Both the position numbers and the translations under genes were made by a program. The notes under the pieces were generated by a model that was not told the DNA's origin, did no database searches, and saw only the letters and a program-made list of their open reading frames with translations. Positions 7,037 through 13,625 of a stretch of 16,985 bases of DNA are shown here, piece after piece. The stretch is from an uncultured Oscillospiraceae bacterium (GTDB taxonomy: Bacteria; Bacillota; Clostridia; Oscillospirales; Oscillospiraceae): NCBI GenBank assembly GCA_900752445.1, contig CAADVN010000114.1, positions 1 through 16,985 of the forward strand, in the 5' to 3' direction. How positions within the stretch are numbered: the first letter of the stretch is position 1; the number at the start of each line of letters is the position of its first letter.

Positions 7037-7177
7037 ATGAAGAGGATCAAGACCCTTGAGACGCGCGACCTTTGCGCCAGCGTGAAAAACGGCGGCTGCG
7101 GCGAGTGCCAGACCTCCTGCCAGTCGGCCTGCAAGACCAGCTGCGGCGTTGCCAACCAGCCCTGCGAGAAGAAATAA
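7037..7177 (+). CDS. scfA: SCIFF ranthipeptide precursor (six cysteines in forty-five)
   Basis: Precursor of a ribosomally made, post-translationally modified peptide; the radical SAM enzyme encoded downstream makes thioether bonds from its cysteines. The 46-aa product begins MKRIKTLETRDL and contains the near-invariant core GECQTSCQSACKTSC (residues 22-36), ending NQPCEKK. The six family cysteines are C21, C24, C28, C32, C36 and C43. An extra one, C13, lies in the leader. Residue 37 is Gly, where the characterised clostridial homologue has the acceptor Thr (SCT-V versus SCG-V here). GGAG stands seven bases before the ATG. It has no signal peptide. A strong hairpin follows, so the precursor is probably made in excess over its maturase. 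The biological role of SCIFF peptides is not established. Confidence 0.95.
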   Translation: MKRIKTLETRDLCASVKNGGCGECQTSCQSACKTSCGVANQPCEKK

Positions 7178-7194
7178 CCGACGCAAGCTGAAAA

Positions 7195-7224
7195 GCGCCG
7201 TCTCCACGGAGGCGGCGCCTTTTT
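7195..7224 (+). terminator. Attenuator/terminator between scfA and scfB
   Basis: GCGCCGTCTC (7195-7204) pairs with GAGGCGGCGC (7209-7218), with one G-U pair and a CACG loop, followed by CTTTTT. It probably lets a fraction of transcripts into scfB, giving more precursor than enzyme. Confidence 0.82.
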
Positions 7225-7230
7225 ATGCGG

Positions 7231-7238
7231 AAAGGGGA
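7231..7238 (+). promoter_or_regulatory. Ribosome binding site deciding the scfB start
   Basis: AAAGGGGA seven bases before TTG 7246. The earlier in-frame ATG (7225) lies directly behind the T run of the attenuator, and its only possible site, GGAGG, is buried in the hairpin stem. Confidence 0.6.
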
Positions 7239-7245
7239 TGTACTC

Positions 7246-8619
7246 TTGGTTCACCAGTACAAGCTGAACGGTTACAACATCGTCCTCGACACCTGCTCCG
7301 GCTCCGTGCACCTCGTGGACGACGTGGCCTATGATATCATCGAAATGTACAAGTCCCGCATGCCGGACGAGATCTGCACCGAGATAAGGGCGAAGTATCC
7401 CAAGGTCACGCGCGGGGACGTGTTCGAGTGCCTGGACGACGTGGCGGGGCTCGAGCGCGACGGCAAGCTCTACACACCGGATGATTTCGAGGAGCTCGCG
7501 GGCGATTACAAGGCCGGCTCCAGGGTCATCAAGGCCCTCTGCCTCCACGTCGCCCACACCTGCAACCTGAGCTGCGCCTACTGCTTCGCCAGCCAGGGCA
7601 AGTACCACGGCGAGCGGGCGCTAATGTCCTTCGAGGTCGGCAAAAGGGCGCTCGACTTCCTCGTCGAGAGCTCCGGCTCACGCCGCAACCTCGAGGTGGA
7701 CTTCTTCGGCGGCGAGCCGCTCATGAACTGGCAGGTCGTCAAGGACCTCGTAGCCTACGCGCGCTCCATCGAGAAGGGCGCGGGCAAGAACTTCCGCTTC
7801 ACCCTCACGACCAACGGCGTGCTGCTCGACGAGGAGGTCACGGAGTTCTGCAACCGCGAGATGCACAACGTCGTGCTCTCCCTCGACGGACGCAAAGAGG
7901 TCAACGACCGCTTCCGCGTCGATGTGGCGGGCAAGGGCAGCTATGAGCGCATCGTGCCGAATTTCCAGCGCTTCGTCGCCGCGCGCGGGGACAAGAGCTA
8001 CTACATGCGCGGCACCTACACGCACTACAATCCCGATTTCACGAACGACATCTTCCACATGGCAGACCTCGGCTTCACCGAGCTGAGCATGGAGCCCGTC
8101 GTCTGCGCGCCCGGCGACCCCTGCGCGCTCACCGAGGAGGACTTCCCCGTCCTCTGTGAGCAGTACGAGCTGCTGGCCCGCGACATGCTCCGCCGCTGGC
8201 GCGAGGGCAAGCCCATCACCTTCTACCACTACATGATAGACCTCAAGCACGGGCCCTGCATCTACAAGCGCATCACCGGCTGCGGCAGCGGCACGGAGGA
8301 CATGGCCGTCACGCCCTGGGGCGAGCTCTTCCCCTGCCATCAGTTCGTCGGCGACCCGAAGTACAGCCTCGGCAACATCTGGGACGGCGTCACGAACGGC
8401 GCCGCGCAGGACGAGTTCCGCGCCTGCAACGCCTACTCGCGCCCCGACTGTAAGGACTGCTGGGCCCGGCTCTACTGCTCCGGCGGCTGCGCGGCCAACA
8501 GCTACCACGCCACGGGCAGCATCGGCGGCGTCTACGAGTACGGCTGCCGCCTGTTCAAAAAGCGCATCGAGTGCGCCATCATGCTCCAGGCCGCCATGGA
8601 GACGGAGAGCGAAGGATGA
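7246..8619 (+). CDS. scfB: SCIFF peptide maturase (radical SAM/SPASM thioether-forming enzyme)
   Basis: Radical SAM enzyme that uses S-adenosylmethionine and iron-sulfur clusters to form a thioether crosslink in the SCIFF peptide. From TTG 7246 it has 457 aa. Starting there gives MVHQYKLNGYNIVLD, the usual start of the family; an in-frame ATG at 7225 would add seven residues. Domains: an N-terminal peptide-recognition region (about 1-90) with CSGSVHLVDD; the radical SAM CxxxCxxC in CNLSCAYC (C106, C110, C113); FFGGEPLMNW for SAM binding; and a C-terminal SPASM/twitch region with Cys346, 364, 394, 402, 405, 411, 415 and 434 as candidate ligands of two auxiliary clusters. It lies 68 bases after scfA, past an attenuator, and overlaps the next gene by ATGA. 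Family assignment is firm because of the adjacent SCIFF precursor. Confidence 0.95.
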   Translation: MVHQYKLNGYNIVLDTCSGSVHLVDDVAYDIIEMYKSRMPDEICTEIRAKYPKVTRGDVFECLDDVAGLERDGKLYTPDDFEELAGDYKAGSRVIKALCLHVAHTCNLSCAYCFASQGKYHGERALMSFEVGKRALDFLVESSGSRRNLEVDFFGGEPLMNWQVVKDLVAYARSIEKGAGKNFRFTLTTNGVLLDEEVTEFCNREMHNVVLSLDGRKEVNDRFRVDVAGKGSYERIVPNFQRFVAARGDKSYYMRGTYTHYNPDFTNDIFHMADLGFTELSMEPVVCAPGDPCALTEEDFPVLCEQYELLARDMLRRWREGKPITFYHYMIDLKHGPCIYKRITGCGSGTEDMAVTPWGELFPCHQFVGDPKYSLGNIWDGVTNGAAQDEFRACNAYSRPDCKDCWARLYCSGGCAANSYHATGSIGGVYEYGCRLFKKRIECAIMLQAAMETESEG

Positions 8620-9941
8620 GCACGCCCATCTGTGACTTCGTGCGCGGCTACTGCGAGACCGTGGCCGTCCGGCTCCACATGCCCGGCCACAAGGGCCGCG
8701 GCGAGCTCGGCTGCGAGGCGCTGGACATCACCGAGGTGCCCGGTGCGGATGACCTCGCCTGCCCCGAGGGCATCATACTTGAGAGCGAGGAGAACACGAC
8801 GGAGCTTTTCGGCTCGAGGCACACCTTCTACTCGACCGGCGGCAGCTCGCAGTGCGTCAAGGCCATGCTGCACCTCGCGTACATATTCCGGCCCGAGGGC
8901 GCGGGGAACCGCATCCTCGCCGCCAGGAACGCCCACAAGAGCTTCCTGCACGGCTGCGCCCTGCTCGGGCTCGAGCCCGTCTGGCTATACCCCGACGCGC
9001 CCTCGCCCCTCTGCTCCTGCCCCGTCTCGCCCGAGTCGCTCGCGCGGGCGCTCGACGGCGGCGAGAGGCCGTTTGCGGTTTACATAACATCTCCCGACTA
9101 CCTCGGCGGCGTACAGGACATCGCGGCGCTGGCCGAGGTCTGCCACGCGCGCGGCCTGCCGCTGCTCGTGGACAACGCGCACGGGGCGTATTTGAAATTC
9201 CTCGAGCCGTCCAGGCACCCGCTGGATTTGGGCGCGGATATGTGCTGCGACTCGGCGCACAAGACCCTGCCCGTGCTGACGGGCGGGGCGTACCTGCACG
9301 TCGCCCGGGACGCCATGGCGGCGTATGAGCAAGAGGCGCGGCACTCGCTGGCGGTTTTCGGCTCGTCGAGCCCCTCGTACCTCATCCTGCAGTCGCTGGA
9401 CCTGTGCGCGGACAGGCTGGACAAGGACTATCCGGCGCTCATACGCGAAACGGCGCGGCGGGTCGCGGCGCTGGCGCTGGAGCTGGGCCTGAACCCGCCC
9501 GAGGGCGACCCGCTGAAGCTGGCCCTGCCCGCCGAAAACTTCGGCTGCACGGGTCCGGAGCTCGCCGTCTGCCTGCGCGGCTGGCGGACTGTGGCCGAGT
9601 ACGTGGACGAGGACTGGGTCGTGCTGATGTTCACACCCGGGCTGGACTGGGGCGCTTATGACACGGCCAGGCGCGCACTGCCGCGTCCCAGACCCGTCCA
9701 GCACAGCCCGCAGGCTATGCCGAAGCCGGGCGAACGGGTGCTCTCACCGCGCGAGGCGCTGCTCTCGCGGCGCGTGAGCCTGCCGGTGTCCGAGTGCGCC
9801 GGGCGCGTGTGCGCGGACGCGGAGGTGAGCTGCCCGCCCGCTATTCCTATAGCTGTCTGCGGCGAGCGTATCACGCCTGAGGCGGCGCGACTCATGGAAA
9901 AGCTGGGCGTCAGCCGCGTCAGCGTTGTCGAAGGGGCTTGA
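8616..9941 (+). CDS. Orn/Lys/Arg decarboxylase-family PLP enzyme
   Basis: Fold-type I pyridoxal-phosphate enzyme. Relatives decarboxylate arginine, lysine or ornithine to polyamine precursors; the substrate here cannot be told from sequence. The 441-aa protein has the family hallmark HMPGHKGRG (residues 21-29), then DITEVPGADDL, FYSTGGSSQ and NAHKS. Asp186 and His189 in VDNAHG are the probable PLP contacts, and Lys216 in DSAHKTLPVLTGG the probable Schiff-base lysine. The small C-terminal domain carries CPPAIPIAVCGERIT, the counterpart of the usual PPGIP..PGE segment. It is somewhat shorter than the roughly 480-490 aa Bacillus YaaO/SpeA type and lacks the large N-terminal wing domain of enterobacterial inducible enzymes. 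The ATG at 8616 overlaps the scfB stop (ATGA), with GGAG eight bases upstream, so the two are translationally coupled. Confidence 0.88.
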   Translation: MSTPICDFVRGYCETVAVRLHMPGHKGRGELGCEALDITEVPGADDLACPEGIILESEENTTELFGSRHTFYSTGGSSQCVKAMLHLAYIFRPEGAGNRILAARNAHKSFLHGCALLGLEPVWLYPDAPSPLCSCPVSPESLARALDGGERPFAVYITSPDYLGGVQDIAALAEVCHARGLPLLVDNAHGAYLKFLEPSRHPLDLGADMCCDSAHKTLPVLTGGAYLHVARDAMAAYEQEARHSLAVFGSSSPSYLILQSLDLCADRLDKDYPALIRETARRVAALALELGLNPPEGDPLKLALPAENFGCTGPELAVCLRGWRTVAEYVDEDWVVLMFTPGLDWGAYDTARRALPRPRPVQHSPQAMPKPGERVLSPREALLSRRVSLPVSECAGRVCADAEVSCPPAIPIAVCGERITPEAARLMEKLGVSRVSVVEGA

Positions 9942-9983
9942 AAACCCGTGGGAACTGTGGTATTATGTCAACAAATGAGGCTT

Positions 9984-9989
9984 GGAGGT
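9984..9989 (+). promoter_or_regulatory. Ribosome binding site deciding the start of the small membrane protein
   Basis: GGAGGT with five bases to GTG 9995. The alternative in-frame ATG at 9965 and TTG at 9938 have no comparable site. Confidence 0.6.
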
Positions 9990-9994
9990 CCGCG

Positions 9995-10198
9995 GTGGAG
10001 AAGGCAACTGACATCATACTGGTCATCTGCGGGACGCTGCTGTGCGTAGGCGGGATGTTCTCTGTCGGCAGCACGTACAGGTCGGCGCTGGGCATCGGGC
10101 TCGGGCTGTTGCTGGTCGTGCTGGGGCTTGTGGACAAGAACCGCGTCTGGCCGTTTGGAAAGGGCAAGAAAGGCGGCGAACCGGATGAACAAAAGTAG
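9995..10198 (+). CDS. Small two-helix membrane protein of unknown function
   Basis: Not recognised as a named family. From GTG 9995 the product is 67 aa: a short N-terminus (MEKATD), a first hydrophobic helix (about IILVICGTLLCVGGMFSV), a short polar turn (GSTYRS), a second helix (ALGIGLGLLLVVLGLV), and a basic then acidic tail (DKNRVWPFGKGKKGGEPDEQK). In-frame ATG 9965 would add ten residues without a good ribosome binding site. It starts 53 bases after the PLP gene and overlaps the next gene by 14 bases, so all are probably one transcript. It could anchor or regulate a neighbour, but there is no direct sign of that. Confidence 0.65.
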   Translation: MEKATDIILVICGTLLCVGGMFSVGSTYRSALGIGLGLLLVVLGLVDKNRVWPFGKGKKGGEPDEQK

Positions 10199-10535
10199 TT
10201 TTGAGCGGGAAGTATTGGGCTTTCCCATATGTGTGGCGCTCTCGGGCTGCGGGAACGACACGCTGGTGAAGATAACGGGCGGCTGCGCGCCGCACATAGG
10301 CAGCGTGAGCGTGGCCTATCTCGACAGCGGCGAGCCCGCGCTCCGGACCCTGCTGCTGCCCGGGCACCGGGACGACGTGGTGAGCGACCTGTTTGCCGAG
10401 GCGATAGCGAAGAAGCTCGGCGCAACGGTGACGGTGGTCTGCGGCATCCACTATGAGGAGCCGGGCAAGGAGGGCATCGAGGAGATCATGGTCTGCGTCC
10501 GCGAGCTGCTGGACGAGGTCATAAACAGCATATGA
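10185..10535 (+). CDS. LpdD-like small protein (prenylated-flavin chaperone-like domain), tentative
   Basis: 116-aa soluble protein, single compact alpha/beta domain. Recognisable pattern: SGCGNDTLVKITGG, then APHIGSVSVAYL, a PGHRDDVV segment and VVCGIHYEE. I associate this arrangement (xITGGxAPHIGxV, GHxDD, xGIH) with proteins annotated as LpdD-like, after the accessory subunit of gallate decarboxylase thought to help load prenylated flavin. No UbiD-type decarboxylase is in the window, so a true LpdD role is unproven and a general cofactor-binding role is possible. The ATG start is chosen over an upstream GTG because the upstream part is a shadow of the preceding gene. It overlaps that gene by 14 bases and ends the plus-strand unit before two hairpins. 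Confidence 0.7.
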   Translation: MNKSSFEREVLGFPICVALSGCGNDTLVKITGGCAPHIGSVSVAYLDSGEPALRTLLLPGHRDDVVSDLFAEAIAKKLGATVTVVCGIHYEEPGKEGIEEIMVCVRELLDEVINSI

Positions 10536-10538
10536 AAT

Positions 10539-10565
10539 GAGCGCTGTCCGAACAGGGCAGCGCTC
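10539..10565 (+). terminator. Hairpin ending the SCIFF-downstream unit
   Basis: GAGCGCTGTCC pairs with GGGCAGCGCTC (11 bp, one G-U) around GAACA, four bases after the stop codon of the LpdD-like gene. An A-rich stretch rather than T follows, so it may act together with the next hairpin. Confidence 0.6.
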
Positions 10566-10566
10566 T

Positions 10567-10602
10567 AAAAATAAAGTAGACACCCGCTTTGGGTGTCTAC
10601 TT
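10567..10602 (-). terminator. Intrinsic terminator of the minus-strand SLH beta-helix gene
   Basis: Perfect 12-bp stem (10602-10591 with 10585-10574) around a five-base loop. On the minus strand it is followed by TATTTTT. It lies between two convergent genes and may also work, more weakly, on the plus strand. Confidence 0.85.
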
Positions 10603-10625
10603 ACATTTTGCTGTTTACGCAGGCT

Positions 10626-13447
10626 TTACTCGACCGTCAGGTAGCGCACCATGAAGGCCGCGGCCTGGGCGCGGGTCGTGTCCGCGGCGGGCGAGAGCGC
10701 GCCGGTCTCGTCTCCCTCTATGAGCCCGGTGCTGGCCGCCCATCGCATGGCCTCGAGCGCCCAGGAGCTTATCTGCGCCGCGTCGGGCGCGGTGATGAGG
10801 TAGTCCACCACCGGCTCACCGTTGAGGCGCCAGAGCATCGTGACAAGCTGCTCGCGCGTGAGCGCGCCCATGGCGTCCGTGCCGTCGGAGACGCCGTTTT
10901 CCATGGCCCAGGCCTGGGCCTTGGCGTACCAGTTCTCGCCGCCCTCGGTGTCAACGCCGGATGCGCGGGCCAGGATGGTCCAGAACATCGCGCGCGTCAG
11001 CGTGCCGTTGGGCTCGAACTGCGTGTCCGTCACGCCCTTCATGAGTCCGGCTTCGCTGGCCTGCATTACCACGTCATAGTACCACGCGCCCTCGGCCACG
11101 TCCGTGTAGGGGTTCACAAAGTCCGGCTCGTCGTCGGACGCGGGCGGCGTGATGACCGGTATGTCCGGTATGACGGGCTGGTCGGGCTCTTCCGGCTCAT
11201 CCGGCTGGTCGGGATCGTCCGGCTGGTCGGGATCATCCGGCTGGTCGGGCTCTTCCGGCGTCACCACGACGGTGCCGTCTACGGGCTTCTCTGCCGACTC
11301 GCCGACCGCGACGACGGTGTTCTGCAGCGCCTCGCCGGTCTCCGTGTCGATGTAATTGCCGTCTTCGTTCTTGTAGGTCTTGAACGCCTCGTTTATTTTT
11401 ACTTCTGTCTTGTTGCCGGTGACGCTGACGGCGAAGCTGCCGGTGCTGTTCGCAGGGATATCACCGGTGCCGGTGCCGTCGTAGGACTTGTTGTCCGTTC
11501 CGATGTTGAGGTCGGCGGCGGAATCCGTGGCCTTGAAGGTGCAGCCGCTGACGGTCTCCTTGTTCTGCTCCTGCGAGATGACGGCCATTCTCGTGCTGCC
11601 GCCTCCGTTCAGCGTGAGGCCGTCCAGCGTGAGCCTGGTGGTCTTGGTATCGTCATCGGCGACCTCGGACTTGATTTGACCGGTGAGCGTATGTTTTTCG
11701 TTGCCGCCGCTGATGGTGACGTCCGCGCCCGCGGGAATGGTGACCGTGCCCGTGATGTCCTGCCTGAGCACAAACCCGAGCGTGCCGCCGGCGTTGAGGA
11801 ACTGGTCTATCTCATCAACGCTGTCCACATACACGGTGAGCTTGCCGTTGTTATTAAGTGTGTAGGGTCTCTTCCCTTCCTCGACCTCAACAGGCGTGGC
11901 GGCGTTCAGAGTGAGGGCGCCGTTTTCGCCTATGGTGAGCTTTCTAGAGCTGCCGTCAAAATACAGCGCTGCGCCATTATCAGCAGTAGCGGTGGCAGAG
12001 ACGGAGCCGCCTTCTATGGTCAGGTTGCCGTCTATATAAATGCCTTTATCATAACCTGTCGCATCAATGCTGCCGCCGTAAACAATCAAATTTCCGTCAG
12101 CATAAATGCCGCAGTCCATCGTTGAGTTCGCTTCTATTTCTGCGCCATCAAAGACATACATGTCATCGTCTATATAAATTGTATCATCATCAATTCCTTT
12201 GGCCTTTACCGTGCAGTCGATAAAGCTGGCGTTATCGCTTGTATATATTGCTATACAATCGCTATTGACCGTCAGGCTGCCGCCGCCGCTGAGCGTCAGC
12301 GCGCCGCCTATGTTAATACCGTCAAAATAATTTATTGAACCGTCGCTTGCTGTCACCGTATTCTCGCCTACAAGCACGATGTTGAGGTCGCCGTTGGCAT
12401 AGATGACCGCTCCTAATTTATATTCTACATTATATACATGACCCGTGCTCAGGGTTGCATTGGTCAGGGTCAGCGTGTTCGTAGCGGCGTTATAGGATGC
12501 GCCGGATACATCTTCATGCCCAGGAGTGCACAGGTCAACTCCGTTGACGTACACTTCGTTGGGAGCATTGCGCACAGCGGCTATATTAACACTGCCGTTT
12601 TCAACAACCAGCTCTTTCAGTTTGCCCGAATAGACGGCGTTATTTACAGATATGTACGGCGCGCTAATAGCCAGAAAATCTTCGCTGGCAATCGTCATTG
12701 GCACAACACTCAAGCTTGTTTCATCGCCGGTCACTATCAGCGCCTCGCTTGAATAAATGCCACAATAGTAAGCCTTGATTTCTACCTTTGCATCACATAT
12801 TTCTACTATGTCGCCATATATTCCGTATGAACTATAATATTCTTCACCGTAGCATACAAGTGCAACATTGCCGCCGGTAATCGTGATATTATTGCCAGAA
12901 ATGCAATTAGTATTTGAACTTTTTGATTCGATATTTATCTTTGTGCTATTAAGTTCTACGTCTCCCCAGCCATTTATGCCATAATTTTCGACGTAAAAGT
13001 TAAGCGTTGCATTCGCAACGTTCAAATCGCCGCCGCAATATATGCCATGGCCATCAAAAGCAGCATCTTCACTGCCGCACGCAAGGCTTCCGCTTCCGCT
13101 AATTTTCAAGTCGCTTTGGGTTAATATGGCGCAATCTCCGCCAGATCCTATGGAGTTGCTGCCCTCCAGCACAATGTTGAGGTCATTTTCTGCATAGATG
13201 AAAGCAGTGTAAGGACCTTCTTCATGGCTCCCGCTGAGCGTCGCGCCATTAAGCGTCAGGGTATTGGTAGCCGCGTCATATGAGACGGTGCCGGTGATAC
13301 CATCGCCTGTTATATTGCTCGCGTTCGCGCTTGTGACCTCGACGCCGCCGACCCAGAGGCCTGGGCCGTCTGATGACGCCAGGCTGAGACGCAGAGCAGC
13401 GCCATGAGCAGGGCTGTGATGGTCAAAAACAGAAGTTTCTTCTTCAT
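10626..13447 (-). CDS. SLH-anchored beta-helix surface protein, frameshifted after the signal peptide
   Basis: Large surface protein in two frames. The ATG at 13447 has GGAGGAG five bases upstream and encodes the signal peptide MKKKLLFLTITALLMALLCV, but that frame ends at TAA 13312-13310. The mature protein reads in another frame from about 13382 (LASSDGPGLWVGGVEVTSAN) to the stop at 10626. One missing base near 13382 separates the two; restoring it would give VSALASSDG, a normal cleavage site. The mature part has two copies of a module with YNAATNTLTL and DLNIVL motifs (starting near 13350 and 12545), resembling the Cthe_2159-type carbohydrate-binding beta-helix family. A DQPDDP-repeat linker (about 11150-11270) and three SLH motifs follow, with LTRAMF, LTREQL and TTRAQA. 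The first GTG in the mature frame, 13172, has no ribosome binding site and cuts into a beta-helix. It is a pseudogene unless the missing base is a sequence error. Confidence 0.83.
11201..11254 (-). repeat. 18-bp tandem repeat in the Asp/Pro linker
   Basis: Three adjacent 18-base units that start CCGGCTGGTCGGG on the plus strand (11201, 11219, 11237) and differ only near their ends. On the coding strand they give DQPDDP-type hexapeptides in the spacer between the beta-helix and SLH parts. Confidence 0.85.
13376..13386 (-). other. Frameshift site (one base missing) in the SLH beta-helix gene
   Basis: The ATG at 13447 and the mature-protein frame (through 13382 and 13172) differ by two bases modulo three. 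Inserting one C in the GCC at this point joins SA to LASSDG. There is no slippery heptamer or pseudoknot to suggest programmed frameshifting. Confidence 0.8.
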
Positions 13448-13478
13448 TTTAGCTCCTCCCGGTGTTTTAATGCACATC

Positions 13479-13502
13479 TTTGCATTGCAGGCGCAATGCA
13501 AA
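13479..13502. repeat. 10-bp inverted repeat in the leader of the SLH beta-helix gene
   Basis: TTTGCATTGC / GCAATGCAAA around AGGC, a perfect hairpin. It lies about 30 bases upstream of the ATG at 13447 and touches the neighbouring 28-base palindrome. It could be a leader hairpin or an operator; no function can be assigned. Confidence 0.6.
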
Positions 13503-13528
13503 AGGCTCTGGGTGCACCCAGAGCCTTT
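13501..13528 (-). terminator. Terminator of the GH3 gene (28-base perfect palindrome)
   Basis: AAAGGCTCTGGGTG joined directly to its reverse complement. On the minus strand, TTTTGC follows, about 100 bases after the stop of the GH3 lipoprotein gene. It is perfectly symmetric and could therefore also act as a protein-binding operator. No other gene or RNA is visible in the 178-base gap. Confidence 0.65.
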
Positions 13529-13625
13529 ACTTATATTGCACTATTTCCTTTCACTTGGCAAGTACATTAATACTTTCCGGTGAGCTATATTTCGCAGTCC
13601 GCGCAGATGTTTGCAGGCCCGGGTT

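Noticed and set aside
11150..11270. CRISPR-like array
   Set aside because: The 18-base units are contiguous, in frame and encode a Pro/Asp linker; there are no spacers.
10593..12125. 510-codon open frame on the plus strand
   Set aside because: Antisense to the SLH beta-helix gene, whose motifs (LTREQL, TTRAQA, DLNIVL) prove the coding strand; the long frame starts inside a terminator.
13376..13386. Programmed ribosomal frameshift to join signal peptide and mature protein
   Set aside because: No slippery heptamer, stop-codon arrangement or downstream pseudoknot of a known type is seen. A one-base deletion in a C run is simpler.
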